DNA of 64,000 nucleotides from Obscuribacter phosphatis_A (GTDB lineage: Bacteria; Cyanobacteriota; Vampirovibrionia; Obscuribacterales; Obscuribacteraceae): NCBI GenBank assembly GCA_017303615.1, contig JAFLCK010000003.1, forward strand, positions 186,001 through 250,000, given 5' to 3'. The notes beneath the pieces are model-generated. The model was not told where the DNA came from. It made no database searches and saw only the letters and a program-made list of their open reading frames with translations. This document shows, one piece after another, positions 8,683 to 18,171 of the stretch. Made by a program: the position numbers and the translations under genes. Within the stretch, counting starts at the first letter, position 1, and each line of letters begins with the position of its first letter.

Positions 8683-10068
8683 ATGAGCGCAGAATTATCC
8701 ACCCTTCATGACTCTACCCTAGAGAGATTGCCGCCGCAGTCTCTTGAAGCTGAACAAGCCGTTTTGGGCGCCTTGCTGGTTTCAGGCGACGGTGTCTCAA
8801 GGGTGGTAGACAGCCTAGAGCCTGAATATTTCTATCGCAAAGCGCACCAGGTTATTTATGCCTGTATGCTCGATCTCTACGATGCCAACGAGCCCATTGA
8901 CATCGTCACTGTTTCGCAGTTTCTCAAAGACCAGGGAAAGCTTGATATGGTGGGCGGTCGGCAATATATCACCGACCTCTCTTTATCAGTAGCAACAACG
9001 GCCAACCTGGAATACTATGCCAAAACAGTGCAAGAAAAGGCTGTCTTGCGCAATCTTATTAAGGCCGGCTCTGAAATTGTCGCCAATTGCTATGAAGAGA
9101 CCGATGCCGATGCCGCCCTCGACAAAGCCGAGCATCTTATCTTTAGTCTGGCGCAAAAACGTAACATGCAATCGATGGTGCATATCAAGCATATTGTCGA
9201 GACTTCCTTCCAGCGCATCGAAGAGCGCTACGAGAACCGAGAAGTGCTCTCCGGTGTACCTTCTGGTTTCTATGACTTAGACGCCATGACCTCAGGCTTC
9301 CAGCCTTCCGACCTGGTCATTCTAGCGGCACGCCCGTCTATGGGCAAAACAGCCTTCGTACTCAACCTAGCCATGAGCTGTGCTGTAGAAAACAATATTC
9401 CTTGCGCCATCTTCTCGCTTGAGATGTCCAAAGAATCACTGGTACAGAGGATGCTCTGTTCAGAAGCGAAAATTGACGCCAACCGTCTCAGAACCGGACA
9501 CTTACACACCAACGACTGGACCCATTTGGCTGCCGCCATGGGCAAACTAGGAGAAGCGCCAATCTATATCGACGACTCCGCCATGGTCAATGTCCTCGAC
9601 GTGCGCGCCAAGTGTCGCCGACTCAAGGCTGAAGCCAAAGGTCTGGGCATGGTGATCATCGACTATATTCAGCTCATGCAGGGCAGAAAAGCCACCGATA
9701 ACCGTGTGCAGGAAGTTTCTGAAATCTCGCGCAGCTTGAAGACTCTGGCAAGAGAATTAAGCACACCGGTAATCGCCCTCTCTCAGCTCTCCCGAGCAGT
9801 CGAAGCCAGACAGAACAAGCGTCCGATGCTTTCAGACTTGAGAGAATCAGGCTCTATCGAGCAAGACGCCGACTTAGTTATGTTCATTTACCGCGACGAA
9901 TATTACAATCCGGAAAGTGACAAACGTGGCGAAGCTGAAGTCATCATCGCCAAACAAAGGAATGGTCCGGTAGGAACGGTTGACCTGCTCTATCAGGGCA
10001 GTATCACTCGCTTCCTCAACAAAGTTCATAACCAGTACCCCGAGGGCGGGGGCGGCGGCGGTCCTTAA
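8683..10068 (+). CDS. dnaB: Replicative DNA helicase DnaB
   Basis: The N-terminal domain begins with PPQSLEAEQAVLGALLV, the signature of DnaB. The RecA-like ATPase has Walker A ARPSMGKTAF (about 215-224), Walker B MVIIDYIQLMQG (about 324-335), and the later blocks LSQLSRAVEARQNKRPMLSDLRESG and IEQDADLVMFIYRD. DnaB forms the hexameric helicase that unwinds DNA at the replication fork. The length of 461 residues is normal and no intein interrupts the ATPase motifs, which is a common insertion site. The protein ends in a short glycine-only tail. The gene follows the acsA terminator and has 42 bases for its own promoter region. Confidence 0.97.
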   Translation: MSAELSTLHDSTLERLPPQSLEAEQAVLGALLVSGDGVSRVVDSLEPEYFYRKAHQVIYACMLDLYDANEPIDIVTVSQFLKDQGKLDMVGGRQYITDLSLSVATTANLEYYAKTVQEKAVLRNLIKAGSEIVANCYEETDADAALDKAEHLIFSLAQKRNMQSMVHIKHIVETSFQRIEERYENREVLSGVPSGFYDLDAMTSGFQPSDLVILAARPSMGKTAFVLNLAMSCAVENNIPCAIFSLEMSKESLVQRMLCSEAKIDANRLRTGHLHTNDWTHLAAAMGKLGEAPIYIDDSAMVNVLDVRAKCRRLKAEAKGLGMVIIDYIQLMQGRKATDNRVQEVSEISRSLKTLARELSTPVIALSQLSRAVEARQNKRPMLSDLRESGSIEQDADLVMFIYRDEYYNPESDKRGEAEVIIAKQRNGPVGTVDLLYQGSITRFLNKVHNQYPEGGGGGGP

Positions 10069-10154
10069 ATCCAGCAATTCACGTAGATTTCATTTTGACC
10101 TCACCGATGGTTCACGCTGGCGCCCTATATTGAAAGTAGGGCGGGGGGCGTAAA

Positions 10155-10682
10155 ATGCTGGAAACTTTAGCAGCTCAAGAAAGAAAGAATAAGAAAGGTC
10201 GTTTGGTTTTGACTTTGACCGGCGGCTCTCTACTTTTGTTAGTAGTTCTTTTGGCTCTAGACCTAACAATTATGATGCTGGGCTATCAGGTCAACGATCG
10301 CATATGCCTGGCGGCCTGCCGCGCCGCAGCCAAACAAACCTCGGCATCAAAGGCTCTGGCACAGGCCGGCGATGCAGCAAGAAACTTAAATCTAGGTCTT
10401 ATGTCGCAATTTATCAGTACAGACATACTGACCGACTCGGCTAATTTCATCTACCAAGATAAAGAAGAAAAGGGTCAAATCAGAAGTGTGACAGTGACCA
10501 CCGAAAGCAAGGTGAGACTGCCCCTACCAGTGATTTGCCTGGAAGGCGAAAAGAGCAGAGCGGAAAGCAAAAAAGATAGCGCGGTCATTCTCAGAAAGCG
10601 CTGCACAATGCCCCTGCAAAGCCAAGTGGAAGCGACCCCTAAAGCGGCACACCTGAGTGATACAACCACTTATCAGCCTTAA
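10155..10682 (+). CDS. Single-pass membrane protein, TadE/TadG-like pseudopilin (tentative)
   Basis: The 175-residue protein has a basic N-terminus (ERKNKKGR), one long hydrophobic helix (about 20-45) and then a periplasmic-looking part starting NDRICLAACRAAAKQ. That pattern resembles TadE/TadG-like minor pilins, but no other tad gene is present here, so the assignment is inference. A 6-bp hairpin (GCCCTA/TAGGGC) and a G-run lie directly before the ATG. Its last 44 bases overlap the end of the convergent SEC-C gene. Confidence 0.65.
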   Translation: MLETLAAQERKNKKGRLVLTLTGGSLLLLVVLLALDLTIMMLGYQVNDRICLAACRAAAKQTSASKALAQAGDAARNLNLGLMSQFISTDILTDSANFIYQDKEEKGQIRSVTVTTESKVRLPLPVICLEGEKSRAESKKDSAVILRKRCTMPLQSQVEATPKAAHLSDTTTYQP

Positions 10683-11085
10683 GGAAAAAGCGGCTGCGTT
10701 CCGAAAATCCGCATTCTTTACCGAGGGCATCTCTTAGGCAGGCCTTGAAAGCGACATAAGCTTCCTCCGGTCCGACCAGGCTCTCTTCCAAAATCTCTAG
10801 TCCATCAAAATAAACTGATGAGGCAAAGCTTTCAATAGAGTCTTTCCACTTGCCACGGTCGGCTTCATACTGGGGTCCGCTACTATCGGTAGTATCAATT
10901 ATATAGTCGGCAAGATGCATGGCATAGGCAGCATAACGAGAGCGCATCAAGGTCAGAGCGCTAGGTGGCTTAGCCCCGCCGTGAAACATTCCGCAGCACT
11001 TTGCATAGAACTGACCACTATGGCAGGGGCAAGGTTCATAGCGCGAAACTTTTACTTTCTTTCTTGTCTTAATGGGCGCTGACAT
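10639..11085 (-). CDS. SEC-C motif protein, YchJ-like
   Basis: The 148-residue protein has the zinc-binding SEC-C motif at residues 19-31 (C-x-C-x8-CC in EPCPCHSGQFYAKCC) and then a YchJ-type domain with LMRSRYAAYAMHLADYIIDTT. SEC-C motifs bind zinc and often mediate contact with the ribosome or SecB. The function of YchJ itself is not settled. Its ATG overlaps the end of the beta-propeller gene by 17 bases, so it is translationally coupled and forms the end of the dnaJ transcript. The 3' end overlaps the convergent membrane-protein gene. Confidence 0.87.
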   Translation of the reverse strand: MSAPIKTRKKVKVSRYEPCPCHSGQFYAKCCGMFHGGAKPPSALTLMRSRYAAYAMHLADYIIDTTDSSGPQYEADRGKWKDSIESFASSVYFDGLEILEESLVGPEEAYVAFKACLRDALGKECGFSERSRFFLKADKWLYHSGVPL

Positions 11086-12502
11086 AAATAATATCGTTTG
11101 ACTTACGGCCGATGCTTACCAGGCTGACTTTCTCACTCTCAAATTCGAGCACGCCAATGGTATCGGTGGCAGCACTAGTAATAATCAGCTTTTTGCCGCT
11201 CGGCTCCAAGGCGATTCCACCAGGAAAATCAACATCTAAAGGAAGCTTGAAATCTTTCACCTTATTGCGGCTGGTGGTGTCAAACTCTTCGATTGTATTG
11301 TCTTTGGCACAAGCAACGAAAAGGCGGCTGCCGTCATGATTGACAGCAAGACCGGTGGGACCGTTGCCACACTTGATTTGGCCGACTGGCAGGCGCTTGA
11401 CCACATCTACTATGGTGACATGATTAGAACTCTTGCAAGAAATATAGGCTAGGCGGCTATCGGGACTAATCACCACAAACTGGGGTGCGGTGCCGACATT
11501 AAGAGAGCCAAGCAAGCGCTGATTCATCGTTGAGATAAAGCTCACCTGCCCTGTGGGAGCATTCAAAACCAAGAGATGATTGCCATTTGGCGTCATGGCT
11601 AAACGAGAAGGACCAGGCGGTACTTTTGTACGCACCAATACTTTACCGGTCTCAGTTTCAATACAATCAATCAAACCCTGGCCGCTTTCGCTGACATAAA
11701 GCAAGTGTCCGTTCGGCAAAGCCGCCACCGCTTTTGGTGCCGAACCAGGACCAAGATCTATCTGATGACTCATAAATTCTCTTGCAGCTGTATCTATAAT
11801 CAATAGCCTAGACTTGCTCTGATCGGCAATATAGAGTTTCTCGCCCACCAAGGTCATGCCCAGCGGCGTGCCTTCGGTAGGAAACTCGATTGCCTTCTTT
11901 AGTGACTTGTTGTCGACTAAGATAATTGATCCAGATGCCGACGAAGTTATGTAGACGCCCCCGGTGCTCTTATGATGCACTCGTCCAGCAGAATTCTGCT
12001 CGCTATGGGCTTTCTCGGCTTCGACTGTGATTGCCTGGTCGGTTACCAATGGCTTGTACTGGCTGGCTAAAGAGAAATTTTCTGGAACAATCAGGTCGGG
12101 CGCAAATTTAAGGGTGAGAATGAGCTTCTTTAGTTTGTCGTCAAAACTGCTCAAAGGGACAAGGCCGCCATGGCCGGCTTTGCGAACCACCTTAATGAAG
12201 CAGAGTCCGCTTTCAAAAACGATAGCCTCGGGCTGAGCCTTACTGGGCGCCACCTGCAAAAGCTTGAGAGCGGCAGTCTTGGTATTGAAGCCGCCCGGAA
12301 AAACAGGCAAATAAAGATCACCGCTTTTTGTCTCGACCGAACCGTCCAAACGAATTTTCACCGTATCACCGAAAAGCAGTTTCAGTTCGCGGGTTATGGC
12401 AGGAGACAGCTTTGTGGCAGAAGCCGGAAGCCCTTGAGCGAAGAGCGCCAAGAGCGTGAGAAAAAGCAGAAAAGTTTTGGCGGCTAGATTAATCTGAGCC
12501 AT
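11069..12502 (-). CDS. Exported YVTN-type beta-propeller protein
   Basis: I start at ATG 12502, which gives a signal peptide (FLLFLTLLALFAQGLPASA, cut near residue 29). A longer frame from 12526 would put polar residues first. The second half has repeated beta-propeller blades, for example VVDVVKRLPVGQIKCGNGPTG and PNGNHLLVLNAP, of the 40-residue YVTN family. Such proteins are extracytoplasmic scaffolds with no known enzyme activity here. The ATG lies inside the last codons of dnaJ (14-base overlap), so translation is coupled to the chaperone operon, an odd partner for an exported propeller. It also overlaps the following SEC-C gene. Confidence 0.83.
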   Translation of the reverse strand: MAQINLAAKTFLLFLTLLALFAQGLPASATKLSPAITRELKLLFGDTVKIRLDGSVETKSGDLYLPVFPGGFNTKTAALKLLQVAPSKAQPEAIVFESGLCFIKVVRKAGHGGLVPLSSFDDKLKKLILTLKFAPDLIVPENFSLASQYKPLVTDQAITVEAEKAHSEQNSAGRVHHKSTGGVYITSSASGSIILVDNKSLKKAIEFPTEGTPLGMTLVGEKLYIADQSKSRLLIIDTAAREFMSHQIDLGPGSAPKAVAALPNGHLLYVSESGQGLIDCIETETGKVLVRTKVPPGPSRLAMTPNGNHLLVLNAPTGQVSFISTMNQRLLGSLNVGTAPQFVVISPDSRLAYISCKSSNHVTIVDVVKRLPVGQIKCGNGPTGLAVNHDGSRLFVACAKDNTIEEFDTTSRNKVKDFKLPLDVDFPGGIALEPSGKKLIITSAATDTIGVLEFESEKVSLVSIGRKSNDIIYVSAH

Positions 12503-13787
12503 GCTCACCCTTTGGTCGGAAAACATCCACTATCTTTTCGAAGATATTCTCGTCTTCTTTATTTTTGTGGTCCTTTTTCTCGCCTTTGCCGTTACTTTTG
12601 GCATCAGACTTGTCGTTCTTTTTAGCAGTAGCTTTGCCATCAGTTTTACTATCAGAATCTTTGGCTTTATTTTCAGAGTCTTTAGCTTCGACAGTCAGCT
12701 TCTCGCCCCGCAATTCAGCTAGTTTTTCAAAGAGCTTGCGTTCTTCGGCTGAAAGTTTAGAGGGCGTCTCTACAAAGATATGAACCACTTGGTCGCCGCG
12801 TCTGCCGCTATTGCTCAGATAAGGAACACCCAGGTCTTTCATGAGCAATTGACTGCCGTTCTGAATGCCGGCAGGCACCTTAAGCGGTTTATTTCCTTCC
12901 ACAGTGGGCACCATCAGCTCGCATCCGAGGGCGGCTTGCGAAAAACTCAAGGGCTGCTTGAGGTGAATAGTTTGACCATCGCGTAAGAATTGTTTGTGTT
13001 CTTTGACATAAATGACCACGAAAAGATCGCCGTAGCCGCCGCCGTTAGCGCCCTTGTCGCCGGCTTGAGAAAGACGCAGCCTGGTACCGCTATCAATACC
13101 AGCCGGCACCTTCACTTCAAACTCTCTTGCTTTTCTGGTCTGACCAACGCCCTTGCAATCTTTACAGGGCTTTTCTATCTTTTTGCCGCTGCCGTGACAG
13201 TCTGGACAAGCAACAATCTGATAGCTCTGCATAAAGAGCATATTGACCATCTGTCTGACCTGCCCCTGACCATTACAAGTGGCACAAGTGACAGCCTTAG
13301 AGCCTGCAGCGGCCCCGGTCCCTTCACAGGTGGTGCAGTCTTCCAGGCGTTTGACCTGCACTTTCTTTTCAACACCAAAAACTGCATCTAAAAACTCAAT
13401 CTCCAGATCATATTTTAGGTGCGCGCCCGGGCGAGGTCCGGTTCTAGAAGCAGAGCCGCCTCTGAATCCACCACCAAACTGCCCGCCGAAAAGAGCATCG
13501 ATGATATCTTCGAAACCAAAGCCCTGAAAATTACTGAAATCGACATTGTCGAAATCTCTGGTGGACCCTTTGACACCCTCATGACCATAACGGTCATAAG
13601 CAGCCTTCTTCTGCTCGTCAGACAAAACTTCATAGGCTTCAGCCAACTCTTTGAAAGCAGCCTCATCGCCGCTTTCTTTGTTATCGGGGTGAAGCTGTCT
13701 GGCCCGGTTGCGGAAAGATTTCTTGATTTCATCCGCAGAGGCCGACTTACTGACCCCAAGAACTTCATAATAATCGCGTTTCGTCAT
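12489..13787 (-). CDS. dnaJ: Chaperone protein DnaJ (Hsp40)
   Basis: ATG 13787 gives MTKRDYYEVLGV, the normal DnaJ start, with GGAT shortly upstream; an 18-residue upstream extension is rejected. The J domain carries HPD in RQLHPDNK. A G/F-rich stretch follows, then the zinc domain with four CxxCxGxG-type repeats (CTTCEGTG, CATCNGQG, CPDCHGSG, CKDCKGVG) and the substrate-binding C-terminal domain. After the usual end there is a Lys/Asp-rich tail of about 65 residues, which is not typical of the family. DnaJ stimulates the DnaK ATPase and delivers unfolded clients. It lies 128 bases after dnaK on the same strand. Confidence 0.96.
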   Translation of the reverse strand: MTKRDYYEVLGVSKSASADEIKKSFRNRARQLHPDNKESGDEAAFKELAEAYEVLSDEQKKAAYDRYGHEGVKGSTRDFDNVDFSNFQGFGFEDIIDALFGGQFGGGFRGGSASRTGPRPGAHLKYDLEIEFLDAVFGVEKKVQVKRLEDCTTCEGTGAAAGSKAVTCATCNGQGQVRQMVNMLFMQSYQIVACPDCHGSGKKIEKPCKDCKGVGQTRKAREFEVKVPAGIDSGTRLRLSQAGDKGANGGGYGDLFVVIYVKEHKQFLRDGQTIHLKQPLSFSQAALGCELMVPTVEGNKPLKVPAGIQNGSQLLMKDLGVPYLSNSGRRGDQVVHIFVETPSKLSAEERKLFEKLAELRGEKLTVEAKDSENKAKDSDSKTDGKATAKKNDKSDAKSNGKGEKKDHKNKEDENIFEKIVDVFRPKGEHGSD

Positions 13788-13915
13788 AGTATCCAAGAGA
13801 CCTTGCTCCTTTTGTGCATTCCGGTTTGGTGAGTGAAGCACTGTTTGCGTCTCTTATTTTATTAAAAGTCAAGAGCCAGAAACAGCCTCTGAACTTTTTA
13901 TTGCCTTAATAAAGT

Positions 13916-15808
13916 TCAATCGTTCTCTACATCCAGCTCAAACCGAGACAGATCCTCATCCGACACAGATGCCGGTTCGGTATCTTTTGTTCCATTGTTA
14001 TCGATCTTTACGGCTTTCTCAACTTTTCTATTGCCGCTGTGTATGGCCCTGCCAAGATCCATCAGCGAAACATCAAGCCCGGCGATAAGCGGCTTGAGTT
14101 CAATGCGATTCTCTTTCGGAATATTCTCAAAGTCGACAACATTTTCAGGCATGCGCGCCAGAGCTTCCTTAACTGCCTCGACCGCCCGCAAGACTTTATC
14201 TACATAAGACTTCTCGACCCGGTCGCCATAGGTGGTAACCGTGCGCTCGGCCTCAGCACAAAGTGACTGCGCCTGCACTCGTCCGGCAATGCGCTCTTTG
14301 GCTTTTCTGTCCTGCTCTGCAAATTCTTCGGCTTCGCGCTTGTAAGATTCCACTTCCTCGGGGCTAAGCCCAGTGGTGCGCTGAATAGTGACCGAATGCT
14401 TGATTCCCGAACCATAATCGCGTGCGGAACAATGCACTATGCCGTCGGCATCAATATCAAAGGTGACTTCAATTTTGGGTATGCCGCGTGGCGCCGGAGG
14501 AATGCCTGTTAGGTGGAACTTGGCTAGACTTTTGTTGGCGGCGGCGATATCGCGTTCACCCTGCAGAGCATGCACTTCCACCGAGGTCTGACCATCTTCG
14601 GTGGTGGTGAAAGTCATGGTGCCGCTTGTTGGTATGGTGGTGTTGCGCTCGATGATGCGGGTAAAAAGTCCGCCGGCTGTCTCAATTCCCAAAGACAGCG
14701 GAATGACGTCGAGCAGTAGAATTTCTTGCAAGTCGCCAGAAAGAATAGAAGCTTGTATTGCCGCCCCAAGAGCCACAGCTTCATCGGGGTTGACCGACTT
14801 GGATGGTTCTTTCTGAAAGAACCGACGAATCATGTCTTGCACAGCCGGAATGCGGGTGGAGCCGCCGACAAGAATAATCTGTTCTATTTGATCAGGCTTG
14901 AGTTGGGCATCATCAAGCGCCTGGTTGAGCGGTCCTATAGTAGACTCCACTAGATGGGCGGTCAGCTCATTAAACTGAGCCCTGGTGATAGTCGTCTCAA
15001 GATGCTTAGGTCCGCTGGCATCGGCCGTCAAAAAGGGCAAATGCACTTCAGAGGTGAGGGCGCTGGAAAGCTCTATCTTGGTCTTCTCGGCGGTTTCTTT
15101 CAGGCGCTGCACGGCCATCAAATCAGAGGAAATATCGATGCCGGTATCTTTCTTGAATAGATCGATGAGATAGTTGATCAGAGCTTCATCAAAGTCATCG
15201 CCGCCCAAGCGATTATTACCGCTGGTAGACTTTACTTCGAAAACACCGTCGGTTATTTCAAGAATACTGACGTCGAAAGTACCACCGCCCAAATCAAAGA
15301 CCAAGACAGTGGAGGTGCCATCTGCCTTGTTCATACCATAGGCAAGGGCGCTAGCCGTGGGCTCGTTGATGATGCGCATCACTTCTAAGCCCGCTATTTG
15401 TCCAGCGTCTCTGGTCGCCTGTCTTTGGGCATCATTGAAATAAGCCGGCACAGTGATGACGGCGCGACTAATCTTCTCACCTAGATAAGCCTCGGCATCG
15501 TTCTTTAGTTTCTGCAAAATCATTGCCGAAATCTGCTCTGGGCTGTGAGAACTGCTATCTATGCCGATACGATAATTGGTGCCCATTTCGCGCTTAATTG
15601 ACTGCACAGTGCGGGCGGGGTTGGTCACAGCTTGACGCTTGGCCAATTGCCCTACCAAGCGCTCACCATTGCGGGTAAATGCCACTACAGAGGGTGTGGT
15701 CCGACCGCCCTCGGCATTCTCAATAATAATCGGTTTGCCGCCTTCCATGATGGCGACACAAGAAAATGTGGTACCAAGGTCGATACCAATTATCTTATCT
15801 TCATTCAT
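13916..15808 (-). CDS. dnaK: Chaperone protein DnaK (Hsp70)
   Basis: The 630-residue Hsp70 begins with IIGIDLGTTFSCVAI, followed by VITVPAYFNDAQRQAT and IINEPTASALAYG, then the DLGGGTFDVSILE signature and VGGSTRIPAVQ. The linker and substrate-binding domain begin near LLLDVIPLSLGIETAGG. The C-terminus ends in an acidic stretch (DLSRFELDVEND) rather than the usual EEV-type tail. It uses ATP to bind and release unfolded proteins together with GrpE and DnaJ, whose genes flank it (15 bases after grpE). No CIRCE repeat was found before the operon. Confidence 0.97.
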   Translation of the reverse strand: MNEDKIIGIDLGTTFSCVAIMEGGKPIIIENAEGGRTTPSVVAFTRNGERLVGQLAKRQAVTNPARTVQSIKREMGTNYRIGIDSSSHSPEQISAMILQKLKNDAEAYLGEKISRAVITVPAYFNDAQRQATRDAGQIAGLEVMRIINEPTASALAYGMNKADGTSTVLVFDLGGGTFDVSILEITDGVFEVKSTSGNNRLGGDDFDEALINYLIDLFKKDTGIDISSDLMAVQRLKETAEKTKIELSSALTSEVHLPFLTADASGPKHLETTITRAQFNELTAHLVESTIGPLNQALDDAQLKPDQIEQIILVGGSTRIPAVQDMIRRFFQKEPSKSVNPDEAVALGAAIQASILSGDLQEILLLDVIPLSLGIETAGGLFTRIIERNTTIPTSGTMTFTTTEDGQTSVEVHALQGERDIAAANKSLAKFHLTGIPPAPRGIPKIEVTFDIDADGIVHCSARDYGSGIKHSVTIQRTTGLSPEEVESYKREAEEFAEQDRKAKERIAGRVQAQSLCAEAERTVTTYGDRVEKSYVDKVLRAVEAVKEALARMPENVVDFENIPKENRIELKPLIAGLDVSLMDLGRAIHSGNRKVEKAVKIDNNGTKDTEPASVSDEDLSRFELDVEND

Positions 15809-15823
15809 TTGAGTTCAGCCTGC

Positions 15824-16837
15824 CTAAACGTCGGCATCTGAAAGATCATAAACTTTTCCAGTCTCTTCTTTAGCAGTATTAGGCTTGCCAGATTCGGGGC
15901 TCTCTTCCTCACTCTCTGCAGACTCGGCCTTTTCTCTCTCTTCAGCTTCGGCAATAGCTGCCTTAATTTCTTCGATTGGCAGGTCTTGAGTACTGCGCAT
16001 TGTGCCAGGACTATCCAAAGCATCCAGGGTATCGCAGGTCTCGACTCCGGCACCATTTGAAACCACTTCTTGGGCAGTGGGGCGAGCCTTGTCGAAATCA
16101 GGTACCGTAGTTTCTGCAGATACTGTAGAAACAGCTTCGGCAGTGTTTTCTTGCCCAGGGGTTTCGCTGCTTGCTTCTGACGCAGGAGCGGCTGCTTCAT
16201 CTTCACTAGGGGCAGTGGCAACGTTGACCAGAGCCGGTCGCAAAGTCTTTTCTTTAAAATTCCAGCCGGCTCTCAGTTCATGCACAACGGCGCCAGGCTC
16301 AACTTCTCGAGTAGCGATCTCTTGTACAGGCTCGTGCACACGCGGGTCAAAGGGTTGACCCACTACAACCATCTTTTTAATGCCAATCTGTTCGAGGCAA
16401 CGGCTAAGCCTTGTAAAAACCATTTTCATGCTGTCGAACATGACCTTAGAGTCAGTGTTCTCATTAAGTCTGGAAGAAGCCATGTCAAGGTCGTCCAAAG
16501 CAGGGAGAATCGCTTCGAAAGCTTTCTGCATGCCGATAGATTGGAATTCTTCCCGCTCTCTTTCCATACGCTTACGGAAATTGTCAAAGTCGGCAGCCAT
16601 CCTCTTGTAAAGACTCTCGGCGTCGGTGGCTCTTTGCTCAGCTTCCTTCAGCTGCCCCTCTAGGTGAGCAATGGCAGCCTGAGAGACTGAATCAGATTGC
16701 GCCTGCTTCTGACCTACATCTATTCCGAATTGATCCGGATCTGGCTCGCCTCCGGCATACATAGCCCGGAAGAAAGCCTTGGCTCGGTCGTTGCGATCGA
16801 CCGGTTGTTCGTCCTGATTGTTTTGATTGTCTTCCAT
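15824..16837 (-). CDS. grpE: Nucleotide exchange factor GrpE with long acidic C-terminal extension
   Basis: Residues 52-210 form a normal GrpE: a coiled coil (LKEAEQRATDAESLYKRMAADFDNFRKR), the four-helix region, and the beta domain with FDPRVHEPVQEI and WNFKEKTLRPALVNVA. GrpE releases ADP from DnaK. Beyond residue 210 the protein continues for about 127 residues of Ala/Ser/Glu-rich, mostly disordered sequence, nearly doubling the core. This tail is unusual and its role is unknown. The gene is the first of the chaperone operon. A weak promoter-like pair (TTGTCC and TATAGA, 16 apart) lies in the 218-base spacer shared with dgcN. Confidence 0.94.
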   Translation of the reverse strand: MEDNQNNQDEQPVDRNDRAKAFFRAMYAGGEPDPDQFGIDVGQKQAQSDSVSQAAIAHLEGQLKEAEQRATDAESLYKRMAADFDNFRKRMEREREEFQSIGMQKAFEAILPALDDLDMASSRLNENTDSKVMFDSMKMVFTRLSRCLEQIGIKKMVVVGQPFDPRVHEPVQEIATREVEPGAVVHELRAGWNFKEKTLRPALVNVATAPSEDEAAAPASEASSETPGQENTAEAVSTVSAETTVPDFDKARPTAQEVVSNGAGVETCDTLDALDSPGTMRSTQDLPIEEIKAAIAEAEEREKAESAESEEESPESGKPNTAKEETGKVYDLSDADV

Positions 16838-17055
16838 GACTGTTAGAGCGGTCTCCCAAGAAAAGAGAACTGGGGCATATGGAGCCGAAGCTCGTCTATA
16901 TATTCTAAATTAGATTGGACAATTACAGTAGGGCGAAAAGTGCCGTAGAGATTAGAACCTGCCGCAATATGGCGTTTTCAAAGCCCCAAGAAAACTTAAT
17001 TTGCTGTTAGTATTTCCTTTCATATCTTGAATACAAAGAGTCGAGTAGGGTTTCC

Positions 17056-18150
17056 ATGTATTTAGAAGCGAATATTAAACTTGCCGTTTATGCCCCCAAC
17101 GAATTCGGCAAAACCCAAGCCAAAACGGCAGAAGGGGTAATGCGCTACGGCGTCAATCCGATCGCCTGCGTTATCGATGCAGCTTGCGCCGGGAGTTCGG
17201 TGAAAGCCCTCACCGGTATAGAATCAGATGCCCCCATAGTGAGCACGATTGCCGAAGCCAAAGCCCTCGGCGCCGGGGCTCTGCTCTTGGGAACAGCCTG
17301 GAGCGGCGGCGCTATGCCCAGCGAGTGGAAGAAAGATATCGAGCAAGCCATCCTCGCCGATATGGATATAGTCAACGGTCTGCATGACTTCCTCTGCGAT
17401 GATGCCAAGATCAGCCAGTTGGCCAAAGAGAGAGGCAAAAGACTTTTCGATGTGCGCCGTTCGCCCGAGAAACTCCCTGTGGCCTGCGGCAGAGTTATGA
17501 AAGAAAATGCCTTTGTCGTCTTGACAGTGGGCACAGATTGCTCTGTGGGCAAGATGACCGCTTCTCTTGAAATAAGGAAATCAGCACGGGAAGCCGGACT
17601 TGATTGCCAGTTCATTGCCACGGGTCAGACCGGCATGATGATCGAAGGCGGTGAAGGTATAGCCATCGACAGAGTGATAGGCGATTTCATGGCCGGAGCC
17701 ACCGAGATGATGATTGTTGAAAAAGCAAAAAAACACCCTGGCTCTCTCATCTTGGTGGAAGGACAGGGTTCGCTCTCCCATCCTGGCTTTTCAGGAGTGA
17801 CTATGGCTTTGGTGCATGGCAGTTGCCCTCAAGCCATGATTCTCTGCCACCGCCCATCGAGGGGCATAATCAAAGGCTCAGACAAAGCGGAAGCCGGTGT
17901 AAGCGGTGCCGGCATGCCCATCAGCTCTTACACTCGATTGATTGAAACTTATGAGAGTATGGCAGCCTATATGCGCCCGGCTAAAGTTGTCGGAATCGCT
18001 CTCAATACGCACGACCTAAGCGAGACTGAGAGAGCCGAGGCACTGCGACAGGCCGAAGAAGAGACCGGCTTGCCGGCCTGCGACCCGGTTAGAGATAGCG
18101 GCAAGAAATTGCTCACGGCTATTGAAAGTTTTAGAAATTCAAAGCTTTAG
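17056..18150 (+). CDS. dgcN: DUF1611 P-loop protein, probable D-glutamate N-acetyltransferase DgcN
   Basis: The 364-residue protein has the DUF1611 layout: an N-terminal Rossmann-like domain (about 1-145) and a P-loop domain with the Walker A GTDCSVGKMT (159-168), then ATGQTGMMIEGG and LVEGQGSLSHPGFSGV. In marine proteobacteria, members of this family (DgcN) acetylate D-glutamate, which the partner DgcA then racemises to N-acetyl-L-glutamate. The next gene, 21 bases downstream, is exactly such an enolase-superfamily partner, which supports the call. The biochemical role in this organism remains inference. An older view would call it only a protein associated with a dipeptide epimerase. Confidence 0.8.
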   Translation: MYLEANIKLAVYAPNEFGKTQAKTAEGVMRYGVNPIACVIDAACAGSSVKALTGIESDAPIVSTIAEAKALGAGALLLGTAWSGGAMPSEWKKDIEQAILADMDIVNGLHDFLCDDAKISQLAKERGKRLFDVRRSPEKLPVACGRVMKENAFVVLTVGTDCSVGKMTASLEIRKSAREAGLDCQFIATGQTGMMIEGGEGIAIDRVIGDFMAGATEMMIVEKAKKHPGSLILVEGQGSLSHPGFSGVTMALVHGSCPQAMILCHRPSRGIIKGSDKAEAGVSGAGMPISSYTRLIETYESMAAYMRPAKVVGIALNTHDLSETERAEALRQAEEETGLPACDPVRDSGKKLLTAIESFRNSKL

Positions 18151-18171
18151 AAATTCACAGAGGTAGCAAAA

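Noticed and set aside
10133..10153. Terminator after dnaB
   Set aside because: The GCCCTA/TAGGGC hairpin has only 6 bp and is followed by a G-run, not T's.
13788..13841. 18-codon upstream extension of dnaJ
   Set aside because: DnaJ proteins begin at the J domain, which starts at ATG 13787.
16838..17055. CIRCE element before grpE
   Set aside because: I looked for the TTAGCACTC inverted repeat and did not find it in the spacer.
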